A stretch of DNA of 64,000 nt from contig NZ_FOLO01000020.1 in the NCBI RefSeq assembly GCF_900112265.1, positions 21,094 to 85,093 of the forward strand. The letters run 5' to 3'. Source of the stretch: Pseudoalteromonas denitrificans DSM 6059 (GTDB taxonomy: Bacteria; Pseudomonadota; Gammaproteobacteria; Enterobacterales; Alteromonadaceae). Below the pieces are notes generated by a model, which saw only the letters and a program-made list of their open reading frames with translations, searched no databases and had not been told where the DNA came from. Every line of letters starts with the position of its first letter. Position 1 is the stretch's first letter. The position numbers were made by a program, and so were the translations under genes. Below, one piece after another: positions 1 to 8,437 of the stretch.

Positions 1-1340
1 AAAATACTGTTATTAAATAACACTGTATCTTGCGGTACAATCGCAATCAATTTACGTACAGAGTCTAATGAATAGCTTTTAATACTTTTATGACTAATCA
101 AAATGTCACCACTACTGGCATCATAAAAACGATATAATAATTTTGTAATAGTCGATTTACCCGCACCACTTGGACCTACAATTGCTATTTTTTTACCTGC
201 TTCTATATTAAAAGTTAATCCTTTAATGGTATTTTTTTTATTTTGATAAGAAAAACTGACATTTTTGAATTCAATACAGGCATTTATTAGCTCCAGATTT
301 TTAGCATTACCATCTTCAAAAGTTTTTGATTTTATAGCCAGTAACTTAAACATATTTTCTATATTTGTTAATGAACCTTTAATCTCTCTATATACAAAAC
401 CTAAAAAATTTAATGGTATAAATATTTGCATCATAAAAGCATTCACTAATACAAAATCACCTAATGTCATATTTTTTTGTGCAACATCAAGTGAAGCCAA
501 AGCTAAAGTTGCAGTCATTGCAAGTGCGATGATCAAAGCTTGCCCACCATTAAGTGCAAACAGCGACAAGCGGTTTTTACGCCTTGCATTTTGCCACTGA
601 GCTAAATCTTTATCATACTCAGCTTTTTCATACCCTTCATTATTAAAGTATTTAACCGTTTCAAAATTTAAAAGACTATCAACTGCACGGGAGTTTGACT
701 GGTTATCAGCTAAATTAGCTTCTTTTATATATTTTATTCGCCAGTTTGTAGCCTTTACTGAAAATAAAATGTACAAAAAAACCGCTACAATGATTACGAG
801 TGCATATTTAACTCCATAATTAACACTGAGTATACCAACAACAAAACTGAGCTCTAATATAGTTGGCCCAATATTAAAAACAAAAAAACGCATTACAAAG
901 CTTATTCCTGAAACACCTCTTTCGATATCTCTAGCTAAGCCACCTGTTTTACGATTTAAATGAAATTCAAGATCAAGCTGATGAATATGAGAAAATACTT
1001 TTAAGCTGATCTGACGCATCGCACTTTCAGTCACTCTGCCAAAAAGCACGTCTCTGAGTTCAGAAAAAAGTACATTTGTGAAACGTACTAAACCATAAGC
1101 GGCAACAAGCATTAACGGTAGTATTAATTCAGGAGATGCTAAATCTTGTTGTTTTTCTAATAAATCAACCGTATTTTTTAAAATAAAAGGTAAATAAACA
1201 CTTGCTACCTTAGCCAATGCTAAGCAACAAAAAGCAAGGATAATACGGCTCTTATATTCAGTTAAATATGGTAAAACTTGCTTAAATACACGTAAATTAA
1301 ATTGGCTATCAGGATCTGGGATTGTAAAATCATGCTTCAT
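1..1340 (-). CDS. Atm1-type ABC exporter (fused permease-ATPase), 3' end beyond window
   Basis: Reading the minus strand from the ATG at 1340 gives about 446 residues without a stop, running off the left edge. The N-terminal half is a six-helix ABC exporter domain and contains the ETVKYFNNE signature typical of the Atm1/ABCB7/HMT1 family. The nucleotide-binding domain follows, with Walker A GPSGAGKST and the Q-loop start VPQD at the very edge; the ABC signature and Walker B lie outside the window. Family members export glutathione- or persulfide-linked compounds or heavy-metal conjugates from the cytoplasm; the substrate here cannot be read from sequence. The gene is divergent from the peptide transporter at 1642. 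Family placement is fairly sure, substrate unknown. Confidence 0.88.
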   Translation of the reverse strand, partial: MKHDFTIPDPDSQFNLRVFKQVLPYLTEYKSRIILAFCCLALAKVASVYLPFILKNTVDLLEKQQDLASPELILPLMLVAAYGLVRFTNVLFSELRDVLFGRVTESAMRQISLKVFSHIHQLDLEFHLNRKTGGLARDIERGVSGISFVMRFFVFNIGPTILELSFVVGILSVNYGVKYALVIIVAVFLYILFSVKATNWRIKYIKEANLADNQSNSRAVDSLLNFETVKYFNNEGYEKAEYDKDLAQWQNARRKNRLSLFALNGGQALIIALAMTATLALASLDVAQKNMTLGDFVLVNAFMMQIFIPLNFLGFVYREIKGSLTNIENMFKLLAIKSKTFEDGNAKNLELINACIEFKNVSFSYQNKKNTIKGLTFNIEAGKKIAIVGPSGAGKSTITKLLYRFYDASSGDILISHKSIKSYSLDSVRKLIAIVPQDTVLFNNSI

Positions 1341-1641
1341 ATATATTAGTGCCTATTTGGGTACTTTTAGTCGTCAAGCTCACAGCTAAAGACAGCTAAA
1401 GCTTTTCCTAAGACTTAGGTATATGTATACTAACTCGAAGTAATTAAATTAGCATGACCTATTTTTACAGCCTTTTGTCGCTTTTTATTTGTGATAAATA
1501 ACGATATGAAATAAATTATGGATGATTACTGACACACATACACATGGCCACCCGTTCAATATAGCGTGATTTTCACATATATAAAACGAAAGCAATTATA
1601 ACATACAGGCCAAAACGATAAATTGATTTAGGAAATTAACA
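1341..1641. other. Intergenic region between divergent transporters
   Basis: No gene seen. Must hold promoters for both the ABC exporter (left) and the POT transporter (right). It has a perfect two-copy tandem decamer (ACAGCTAAAG, 1382-1401) and a 13-bp palindrome CCTAAGACTTAGG at 1407-1419 that could be an operator, but no matching regulator is identified. Confidence 0.4.
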
Positions 1642-3066
1642 ATGAGTTCGATTCCAAAGACTGGAGATTTTTTAGGGCATCCTAAAGGACTCTTTCTATT
1701 GTTCGGCACAGAGATGTGGGAACGATTCAGCTATTACGGTATGCGCGCAATTTTAGTACTGTATTTAGTAGACTTAGTAGAAAGAGGTGGTTTAGGTTTT
1801 ACCCGTGGTGATGCATTAAGCTTATACGGTACTTTCACCATGTTGGTTTATTTAACTCCACTCATCGGTGGCTGGTTAGCCGATAACGTATTAGGTCAAC
1901 GAAAGTCGATCATTATTGGTGGTCTATTAATGGCTTTAGGCCAATTTACTTTAGGTACGCCGCACGAATTTGTTGCTGGTTTTGAAATAGAAATGTTTTA
2001 TGCCGGTCTTGCACTATTAATCTGTGGTAACGGTTTATTTAAACCAAATATTTCAACTATGGTGGGCGATCTTTATAAAGATGGTGATCATCGTCGTGAT
2101 GGTGCATTTACTATTTTCTATATGGGTATTAACTTAGGTGCAGCTATTGCACCAATCGTTGTAGGTACTATTGCTGAAAAAGTTGCATGGCAATATGGTT
2201 TTGTTGCTGCAGGTGTAGGTATGATTATATCTGTTATTATGATTTACACTTTAGGTAACAAGTACCTTGGCAACATAGGTGTTGTACCGGCAGCCGTTGT
2301 TTCAAAAGCAAATAGTAAATCAGATAAAAAAGAACCTCTAACAAAAGAAGAAAGAGACCGCATCAAAGTAATTTTCATTATGAGCGCTTTCACTATTATA
2401 TTCTGGGCTGGTTTTGAACAAGCTGGTGGTTTAATGAATATTTTTGCAAATGATTACACTGACAGAATGATAGGCGCATTTGAAGTACCGGCAAGTTGGT
2501 TCCAATCTGTAAATGCTATTTTCATTGTTATGTTTGCACCTATCATCGCAACAATCTGGGTTAAAATGGGCCCTAATGAACCTACTTCCCCTGTTAAGTT
2601 TGCTTTTGGTATGTTCTTCCTAGCAATTGGTTTCTTATTCATGATTGGTGCAACGATGCAACAAGGTGGTGATGTTACAGTTAAGACCTCAATGTCTTGG
2701 TTAATTTTTGCTTACCTTTTCCATACGTTAGGTGAGTTATGTTTATCTCCAATTGGTTTATCTATGGTTTCTAAACTTGCACCTATGCGTTTAGCTTCAA
2801 TGCTTATGGGTATTTGGTTCTTATTTACAGCAATGGCAAATAAAGTTGCTGCATTTGTTGGTAGTTTCATCGGTGAAGGTGCCGACTCTGTAGATAATGC
2901 TATGGCAATCTTTGCGGGTATCGCAATTACAGCAACAGTTTCTGGTATTGTTTTATACCTGATCAGTGGCAAATTAGTTGATTGGATGCACGGCGCAGAA
3001 GGCAATACTGAGCATACTGAAGAAGAAAACTTAGAAGAAGAATTAGAAATAACAGCAACACGTTAA
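1642..3066 (+). CDS. POT/PTR family proton-dependent di/tripeptide transporter
   Basis: A 474-residue polytopic membrane protein of the major facilitator superfamily. The N-terminus carries the POT-family signature around residues 18-40 (GTEMWERFSYYGMRAILVLY, with the E-R-F-Y proton/peptide-coupling motif) and GNGLFKPNISTMVG (about residues 131-144), the second PTR2 signature. It should import di- and tripeptides with protons across the inner membrane. The C-terminal 25 residues are strongly acidic (EEENLEEELE), a cytoplasmic tail. The ATG is preceded by a weak purine-rich AGGAAA. It is monocistronic, closed by a hairpin terminator. Family assignment is secure; the exact paralogue (DtpA/B/T type) is not resolved. 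Confidence 0.93.
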   Translation: MSSIPKTGDFLGHPKGLFLLFGTEMWERFSYYGMRAILVLYLVDLVERGGLGFTRGDALSLYGTFTMLVYLTPLIGGWLADNVLGQRKSIIIGGLLMALGQFTLGTPHEFVAGFEIEMFYAGLALLICGNGLFKPNISTMVGDLYKDGDHRRDGAFTIFYMGINLGAAIAPIVVGTIAEKVAWQYGFVAAGVGMIISVIMIYTLGNKYLGNIGVVPAAVVSKANSKSDKKEPLTKEERDRIKVIFIMSAFTIIFWAGFEQAGGLMNIFANDYTDRMIGAFEVPASWFQSVNAIFIVMFAPIIATIWVKMGPNEPTSPVKFAFGMFFLAIGFLFMIGATMQQGGDVTVKTSMSWLIFAYLFHTLGELCLSPIGLSMVSKLAPMRLASMLMGIWFLFTAMANKVAAFVGSFIGEGADSVDNAMAIFAGIAITATVSGIVLYLISGKLVDWMHGAEGNTEHTEEENLEEELEITATR

Positions 3067-3081
3067 TTCTCATTTTCAATT

Positions 3082-3113
3082 AAAAAAACCAAAGATTACT
3101 CTTTGGTTTTTTT
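3082..3113 (+). terminator. Rho-independent terminator after POT transporter
   Basis: Stem AACCAAAG / CTTTGGTT (inside 3084-3094 and 3101-3111) with a six-base loop, followed by a T-run. Confidence 0.8.
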
Positions 3114-3118
3114 ATGCC

Positions 3119-3547
3119 TGTAAAATACTAAATAGTACTCCTGATATTTTCAATCATTTTTCAACAACACATCCACTCGTATCGAATTCTTTACAATATA
3201 CTAGTCATCCTATTCACATATTAGTGACTGAACTTTACAAATAAAGCTAAAACCAAAGTCAAATTTAAATACCGAAAAATCAACAAGTTAAACCTTTCAT
3301 AAAGCCTATTCATTTCAGTTTTAAATCTTATCTAAGTTTTATTTTCCTCACAAGAGCAGTTTATTGAACTCTATATTCACACATAAACCCAGTCATTAAA
3401 CTTTGTTCATTAAACTGTACAAACTCACCCCTTTACTAATTTAGTGTCAGGTCTTTTACTTATCATAATAATAGTTAATTATTCGTAACAAGTGATACTA
3501 ACTATATTAAATACGAATTTTTAGATAGATTTGTAGGAGCATTTAAA
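3119..3547. other. Long intergenic region upstream of hpd
   Basis: About 430 bp with no plausible gene on either strand. It must contain the hpd promoter. I searched it by eye for a TyrR-type box (TGTAAA-N6-TTTACA); only half-sites (TTTACA near 3190 and 3234, TTTACT near 3431 and 3454) were found, not a convincing full box. A clear Shine-Dalgarno (TAGGAG) precedes the hpd ATG. Confidence 0.5.
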
Positions 3548-4594
3548 ATGAGCGAATCAACTAATCCATTAGGTTTAATGGGCATCGAATTTACAGAGTA
3601 TGCAACACCAGATGCTGATTACATGGAACAAGTGTTTACTGACTTTGGTTTTTCAAAATTAAAGACTTTTAAAGGTAAAGACATTGTTTATTTCAATCAA
3701 AATGATATCCACTTTTTACTAAATAATAGCCGTGAAGGTTTTTCTGCAGAATTTGCTAAAAGCCATGGTCCTGCGATTTGTTCTATGGGCTGGCGTGTAG
3801 CTGATGCTGACGCTGCATTTGAAGAAGCAGTTAAACGTGGTGCAAAACCTGCAACTGATTCAACGCATAAAGATTTACCTTACCCTGCTATTTTCGGTAT
3901 AGGTGATAGCTTAATTTATTTCATTGATATTTTTGGTAATAAAGGGTCTATCTACGTTAATGACTTTGAAGATTTGGCAGAACAAAATGTTGTTGAAGAT
4001 AAAGGGTTCTTAAGAATAGATCATTTAACGAACAATGTTTATCAAGGTACTATGGAGACATGGGCTAACTTCTATAAAGATATATTTGGTTTTACTGAAG
4101 TTCGCTATTTTGATATTAAAGGTGTTGAAACAGCACTTATTTCATACGCACTTAAGTCTCCTTGTGAAACTTTCTGTATTCCTATTAACGAAGGTAAAGG
4201 CGATAAGAATAACCAAATTGATGAGTACTTAGAAAAATACGATGGCCCTGGTGTACAACATATTGCCTTTTTAACTAACGATCTTGTAAGTTCACTGGAT
4301 AAACTAGACCAATCTACTATTGCCACATTAGATATCATTCCTGAATACTACGATACAATTTTTGATCGTGTTCCATGGGTTAAAGAAGATAAAGAAAAAA
4401 TCAAAAAACACCAAATCTTAGTAGATAGCCAAGGTGATGATTGTTATTTACTTCAGATTTTCTCTAAAAATTTATTTGGTCCAATCTTCATTGAAATGAT
4501 CCAACGTGTTGACGATGGTGGTTTCGGTGAAGGTAATTTCCAAGCATTATTTGAATCAATTGAAAGAGACCAAAGAAAACGTGGTGTACTTTAA
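3548..4594 (+). CDS. hpd: 4-hydroxyphenylpyruvate dioxygenase
   Basis: Converts 4-hydroxyphenylpyruvate plus O2 to homogentisate, the second step of tyrosine degradation after transamination. The 348 residues match the family length and form two VOC-type halves. The three iron ligands can be placed: His159 in RIDHLTNNV, His238 in GVQHIAF, and Glu316 in FIEMIQR, the expected H-H-E triad. The C-terminal gate helix region (DDGGFGEGNFQALFESIE) is present. A strong AGGAG Shine-Dalgarno precedes the ATG. Next downstream on the same strand, beyond a terminator, is fumarylacetoacetase; the intervening pathway step (homogentisate dioxygenase) is not here. In related marine bacteria homogentisate accumulation gives pyomelanin (known biology; not shown here). 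Confidence 0.97.
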   Translation: MSESTNPLGLMGIEFTEYATPDADYMEQVFTDFGFSKLKTFKGKDIVYFNQNDIHFLLNNSREGFSAEFAKSHGPAICSMGWRVADADAAFEEAVKRGAKPATDSTHKDLPYPAIFGIGDSLIYFIDIFGNKGSIYVNDFEDLAEQNVVEDKGFLRIDHLTNNVYQGTMETWANFYKDIFGFTEVRYFDIKGVETALISYALKSPCETFCIPINEGKGDKNNQIDEYLEKYDGPGVQHIAFLTNDLVSSLDKLDQSTIATLDIIPEYYDTIFDRVPWVKEDKEKIKKHQILVDSQGDDCYLLQIFSKNLFGPIFIEMIQRVDDGGFGEGNFQALFESIERDQRKRGVL

Positions 4595-4630
4595 ATAAAG
4601 ATTTAAAACAGTTCCAAATTGCTAAGAACT

Positions 4631-4656
4631 AAAGCAGATTTTTAATCTGCTTTTTT
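4631..4656 (+). terminator. Terminator between hpd and fumarylacetoacetase gene
   Basis: Perfect 10-bp stem AAAGCAGATT / AATCTGCTTT with a 3-base loop and following T-run; implies hpd and the next gene have largely separate transcripts. Confidence 0.85.
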
Positions 4657-4742
4657 CTATTTTTACACTTTAAATAATTACAATCGGCTATATCTATATA
4701 CAATAGATTTTTTAAAATGACATAGTCCGAAAAGGAAACTTT

Positions 4743-6056
4743 ATGAGCCTTATTAACGAAACACATGATATTAATTTAACGTCTTGGGTATCATGTGCAA
4801 ATGATGCAAGCACAGACTTCCCAATTCAAAACTTACCTTTTGCTGTATTTCGTCGTAAAGATTCAAATGAAGAATTTCGTGGTGGCGTTGCTATCGGTTC
4901 ACAAGTACTTGACTTAAATGTAGTTGCAAACGCTAATATTTTTACTGGTCTTGCGCAAGAAGCGGTTGTGGCAGCAAATGCAGCTGCACTTAATGAATTT
5001 ATGGGTATGGGTATTGAGTATTGGTCAGCCTTACGTTTAGCGCTATCAAAAGCATTACGTGCAGGTTCAGAGCATCAAGCAACTTTAGAAACGAGCTTAG
5101 TTTCACAAGCTGATATTGAATTTTCAATGCCATGTCATATTGGTGATTATACTGATTTCTATACTTCAATTTATCACGCAACTGCAGTAGGAAGTTTATT
5201 CCGACCAGATAATCCATTATTACCTAACTATAAATGGGTGCCAATTGGTTATCATGGTCGTGCATCTTCAATTGATGTATCTGGTCAAGAATTTCATCGC
5301 CCTAAAGGTCAAACTAAAGCGCCTGATGCTGAAGTACCATCATTTGGTCCAGCTAAACGTATAGATTACGAACTAGAAATGGGTATTTATTTAGGTAAAG
5401 GTAATGAACTAGGCGATGCGATTTCAATAAAAAATGCAGAAGATCATGTATTTGGTTTTTGTGTATTTAATGATTGGTCTGCACGTGACTTACAAGCTTG
5501 GGAATATCAACCTTTAGGTCCATTCCTAGCTAAAAACTTTGCATCAACTGTTTCACCTTGGATTGTAACAACTGAAGCACTCGCTCCATACCGTACAGCT
5601 TGGACACGTGATGAGAACGATCCTCAACCACTTGAATATTTAGATTCAGAAGAAAACCGTAAACAAGGTTCTTTTGATGTCACTATGGATGTTCAAATTG
5701 AAACAGCAAAAATGCGTAAAGAGGGTGTTGAAGCCTCAAAAGTGTCGCAATCTAGCTTTAAACATTCCTACTGGACTGTAGCACAAATGGTGACTCATCA
5801 TACTGTAAACGGCTGTAATTTTATACCTGGCGATATGCTTGGCTCGGGAACACAGTCAGGTCCTGAACATATCGAAGCAGGCTCAATGCTAGAACTTTCA
5901 CGTGGTGGAAAAGAAGCTATCACTTTAAATAATGGTGAGCAGCGTAAATTCTTAGAAGATGGCGATAAAGTGATTATGCGTGGTTGGTGTGAAAAATCTG
6001 GTTTTGCTCGCATCGGTTTCGGTTCTGTTGAAGGTACACTTTTACCTGCAAAATAA
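4743..6056 (+). CDS. fahA: Fumarylacetoacetase
   Basis: Hydrolyses fumarylacetoacetate to fumarate and acetoacetate, the last step of tyrosine/homogentisate degradation. The 437 residues are a full-length FAH: an N-terminal SH3-like domain (about 1-120) and the C-terminal hydrolase fold. Visible active-site segments are DYTDFYTSIYHATAVG (metal Asp and the catalytic His), YHGRASS, RIDYELEMG (two metal Glu) and FNDWSARDLQ (metal Asp). Shine-Dalgarno AAGGAA precedes the ATG. It follows hpd but is separated by a hairpin terminator, and ends with its own terminator. Maleylacetoacetate isomerase, usually next to fah, is absent from this window. Confidence 0.97.
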   Translation: MSLINETHDINLTSWVSCANDASTDFPIQNLPFAVFRRKDSNEEFRGGVAIGSQVLDLNVVANANIFTGLAQEAVVAANAAALNEFMGMGIEYWSALRLALSKALRAGSEHQATLETSLVSQADIEFSMPCHIGDYTDFYTSIYHATAVGSLFRPDNPLLPNYKWVPIGYHGRASSIDVSGQEFHRPKGQTKAPDAEVPSFGPAKRIDYELEMGIYLGKGNELGDAISIKNAEDHVFGFCVFNDWSARDLQAWEYQPLGPFLAKNFASTVSPWIVTTEALAPYRTAWTRDENDPQPLEYLDSEENRKQGSFDVTMDVQIETAKMRKEGVEASKVSQSSFKHSYWTVAQMVTHHTVNGCNFIPGDMLGSGTQSGPEHIEAGSMLELSRGGKEAITLNNGEQRKFLEDGDKVIMRGWCEKSGFARIGFGSVEGTLLPAK

Positions 6057-6076
6057 AATTTAAAATAAAATCTCTC

Positions 6077-6112
6077 AGGGCACGTTAATTATTGAAAACG
6101 TGCCCTTTTTTA
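6077..6112 (+). terminator. Terminator after fumarylacetoacetase gene
   Basis: 10-bp stem AGGGCACGTT / AACGTGCCCT, loop of 10, followed by TTTTTTATTTTT. Confidence 0.9.
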
Positions 6113-6169
6113 TTTTTGAAAAATTTGCTATCTTAAATAGATTAAGCTTAAGAAAAATAATAAATAAAA

Positions 6170-7291
6170 ATGTTTAACTGGTTACTAAAAATTTACAAGC
6201 ACCTCCTGCCTGAGCGCCAATTACTGATCCGTCAGCATGGTGAAGTAAAATACATCAATATTACAGGACCAGTACAATTAGTATTTTTAAGCATCATAAT
6301 TATGCTTTTCACTTGGGTCGTTTATTCAAGTACAAAATACTTTTCATTAAATGAAAAAGTGTCTGCTACGCATCATAATTTGCAGCAATCCAAACGTGAT
6401 TTAGGGAACCTCACAAACGAGTATCAAGAAAAACAAAATGAGCTAAATAAACACTTATCACAGTTACAACAACAACAAACATTTTTACAAAACATACTAG
6501 ACTCTTTACCGCAAACAATTAAGCCTGCAAAAGATCAAAATGAAAAATTATCGAATGAACTGAAAGAAAAGTTTAAAGATATAAATACTAGTGCCTCTAT
6601 TTCTGAAAAAATGCAATCAACTAAAGAGCAACTATTTCAATTATCATCAGCACAAAAAGCTAGCTTTACTCGCTTAACGATTCAAATTCAACAACGTCAA
6701 AATGAATTAGATGGTGCGCTACATGCTACAGGGATCTCAAGAGAACTACTCAGTTCACTTTACAAACCAAAAATATCAGCACAAGGTGGTCCTCTGTATG
6801 ACTTGTCTATGCATGCAACTAATAAACAAAAAAACTTAATCGATCAATTAATTGAGCTAAATGAACTAGAAACTGAATTACAAAATATACCCGTTTCACT
6901 GCCTGCTAAAGATTTTTATATTTCAAGTCTATATGGTTATCGCAAAGACCCATTATCTAAACGACGTGCTATGCACAAAGGTATAGATATGGCTGGTTGG
7001 ATAAAAACTGAAATATTCTCACCAGCAAGCGGTAAAATAAAACGCGCTGGTAAAAATGGTAGCTATGGTAATTTTATTGAAATAGACCACCAAAATGGTT
7101 TCACGACACGTTATGGTCACTTATACAAAATTAAAGTAAAATCAGGGCAATACATTAATAAAAATGACATTATTGGTTTGATGGGCAGTACAGGTCGCAG
7201 TACAAGTACACATTTGCATTATGAAGTCATGTTTAATAATAAAACAATTAATCCTTTAAAAATAACAAGGGCCTTAGAAGATGTTCTCTAA
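6170..7291 (+). CDS. Membrane-anchored M23 (LytM-type) peptidoglycan endopeptidase
   Basis: 373 residues: a short cytoplasmic N-terminus, one transmembrane segment at about 36-53, a long Q/E/K-rich coiled coil (about 60-240), then a C-terminal M23 domain in the periplasm. The zinc/catalytic residues are intact: His269 and Asp273 in HKGID, His317 in YGH, His348/His350 in HLH. It is therefore likely an active endopeptidase cutting peptide cross-links rather than an EnvC/NlpD-style degenerate activator. The stop overlaps the bactofilin start by 11 bp, so the two are translationally coupled. Known parallels (Csd1/CcmA in Helicobacter, LmdC/BacA in Hyphomonas/Rhodomicrobium-type bacteria) place such pairs in local wall remodelling and cell shape. 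No strong Shine-Dalgarno is visible. Confidence 0.9.
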   Translation: MFNWLLKIYKHLLPERQLLIRQHGEVKYINITGPVQLVFLSIIIMLFTWVVYSSTKYFSLNEKVSATHHNLQQSKRDLGNLTNEYQEKQNELNKHLSQLQQQQTFLQNILDSLPQTIKPAKDQNEKLSNELKEKFKDINTSASISEKMQSTKEQLFQLSSAQKASFTRLTIQIQQRQNELDGALHATGISRELLSSLYKPKISAQGGPLYDLSMHATNKQKNLIDQLIELNELETELQNIPVSLPAKDFYISSLYGYRKDPLSKRRAMHKGIDMAGWIKTEIFSPASGKIKRAGKNGSYGNFIEIDHQNGFTTRYGHLYKIKVKSGQYINKNDIIGLMGSTGRSTSTHLHYEVMFNNKTINPLKITRALEDVL

Positions 7292-7697
7292 AAATAAAGA
7301 TCATAATAAACCTGCGCCAATCGATAAAAATGCAACACCTTCAATTATTGGTACAGATGTTGTTATACAAGGTAATGTTTCAAGCCAAGGTTTAATTCAA
7401 CTTGATGGAAAAATTGAAGGCGAAATTAGTATAAATAGCTTAACTGTTGGAGAGAAAGGCTGGATAGACGGTGCTATAGAAGCACAAGAAGTCACCGTCA
7501 AAGGAAAAGTAACAGGCTCTATCAGTGCAATCAATGTTATTTTAGAAAAAACAGCCTATGTTAAAGGTGATATTCGTCACAAAACAATCAGCATAGAGAC
7601 TGGAGCAAATATTGATGCCTCAATTAAACAGGTCTCTGAAGACATGAATGTTACTGAAATAAAAAGTAAAAAATCATCTGATAAAAAAACTGGGTAA
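7281..7697 (+). CDS. Bactofilin (polymer-forming cytoskeletal protein)
   Basis: 138 residues with the right-handed beta-helix core of the DUF583/bactofilin family: regularly spaced short strands such as IIGTDVVIQGNVSSQG, LIQLDGKIEGEIS, LTVGEKGWIDGAIEA and VTVKGKVTGS between about residues 22 and 110, flanked by disordered charged tails. Bactofilins polymerise without nucleotide and scaffold membrane-bound wall enzymes. The start lies inside the upstream M23 peptidase gene (11-bp overlap), the same pairing as csd1-ccmA. The terminator stem begins within the stop codon region. Confidence 0.93.
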   Translation: MFSKNKDHNKPAPIDKNATPSIIGTDVVIQGNVSSQGLIQLDGKIEGEISINSLTVGEKGWIDGAIEAQEVTVKGKVTGSISAINVILEKTAYVKGDIRHKTISIETGANIDASIKQVSEDMNVTEIKSKKSSDKKTG

Positions 7698-7714
7698 TTT
7701 ACCCAGCTTAATTT
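7683..7714. terminator. Bidirectional terminator between bactofilin and VOC genes
   Basis: CTGGGTAA / TTACCCAG stem at 7690-7706 overlaps the bactofilin stop codon. On the minus strand it is followed by TTTTTTT, making it the stronger terminator for the convergent VOC gene; on the plus strand a T-run starts a few bases later. Confidence 0.65.
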
Positions 7715-7715
7715 T

Positions 7716-8255
7716 TTATTCTAAAAATTCTTTCTCATGCAACCAAGCTGCATGCTTAGGCGCTTTCTTGGTGATGCTCCACTCTTCTATCATAGCAGGT
7801 GCAACACGTTTTAATTCAGCCATCTGCTCTAGTGTTCCAGTAACGCAGGTAAGCTCTAACCTGTGACCATTAGGATCAAAGAAATAAATAGATTTAATAA
7901 TGCCATGGCAGGTTGGCCCCAATACATCAACACCCTTATGTATTAAATCTTCTTTAGCACTTAATAAAGCAGCTTCGTCTTCTACTCTAAAAGCAATATG
8001 CTGCACCCACTCTGGCGTATTTTGATCACGATCCATCTTTGGAGAGTTTGGCAATTCAAAAAATGCTAAAATATTTCCTGCACCAGCATCTAAAAATAAA
8101 TGCATATACGGATCTGGTTCTTTAGTCGAAGGAACTTTATCTTCAGCTATTGCCACTAAAAATTCCATGTTAAGTTTTTCTTTATAAAACTCGACTGTTT
8201 CTTTAGCGTCATTGCACCGATAAGCAACATGATGAATTTGCTTAATATCTATCAT
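7716..8255 (-). CDS. VOC-superfamily (glyoxalase/extradiol dioxygenase-like) protein
   Basis: 179 residues, two beta-alpha-beta-beta-beta modules of the vicinal oxygen chelate fold. Candidate metal ligands are His8/His9 near IHHVAY, Glu67 in AFFELP, His86 in VQHIAFR and Glu134 in HRLELTC, a pattern seen in single-chain glyoxalases and small dioxygenases. The substrate cannot be named. It is divergent from a MarR regulator with two palindromic operators between them, so its substrate probably relates to the MarR ligand (inference). It lies near hpd and fah, which could mean a link to aromatic metabolism, but a homogentisate dioxygenase of the HmgA cupin family it is not. AGGAG-like Shine-Dalgarno (TAGGAGAAG) precedes the ATG. 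Confidence 0.85.
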   Translation of the reverse strand: MIDIKQIHHVAYRCNDAKETVEFYKEKLNMEFLVAIAEDKVPSTKEPDPYMHLFLDAGAGNILAFFELPNSPKMDRDQNTPEWVQHIAFRVEDEAALLSAKEDLIHKGVDVLGPTCHGIIKSIYFFDPNGHRLELTCVTGTLEQMAELKRVAPAMIEEWSITKKAPKHAAWLHEKEFLE

Positions 8256-8337
8256 TCTCTTCTCCTAAATTTAAATACCACGTTAAATAACTTTCATTGA
8301 CCCTATACTTGGGCAATATAGTTAACAGCACTCAATT

Positions 8338-8355
8338 TAGTAACATTTGTTACCA
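8338..8355. promoter_or_regulatory. Candidate MarR operator 1
   Basis: TAGTAACATTTGTTACCA, an inverted repeat GTAAC-N5-GTTAC, in the gap between divergent VOC and marR genes. The same half-sites recur 25 bp downstream. Size and symmetry fit a winged-helix MarR dimer. Confidence 0.65.
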
Positions 8356-8359
8356 GTGT

Positions 8360-8383
8360 CAATAGTAACATCTGTTACTATTG
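8360..8383. promoter_or_regulatory. Candidate MarR operator 2 (perfect palindrome)
   Basis: An 11-bp perfect inverted repeat (CAATAGTAACA and its complement) around a TC centre; the core GTAACA-TC-TGTTAC matches operator 1. It sits about 55-78 bp upstream of the MarR start, so it is placed to control both divergent genes. Confidence 0.7.
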
Positions 8384-8437
8384 ATTTTTTTTCTTTTTCA
8401 GGCATTTTAACTTTATTAATCCCTAGGAGTTTCAAAA

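Noticed and set aside
265..600. Plus-strand 111-aa reading frame
   Set aside because: It lies inside the minus-strand ABC exporter gene, whose protein is clearly conserved; the plus-strand product shows no domain.
3419..3470. Possible TyrR boxes upstream of hpd
   Set aside because: Half-sites TTTACT near 3431 and 3454 lack a partner at the right G-N14-C spacing.
7716..8255. Homogentisate dioxygenase or HPPD paralogue identity for the VOC protein
   Set aside because: Too short for HPPD and of a different fold from HmgA; left as a VOC protein of unknown substrate.
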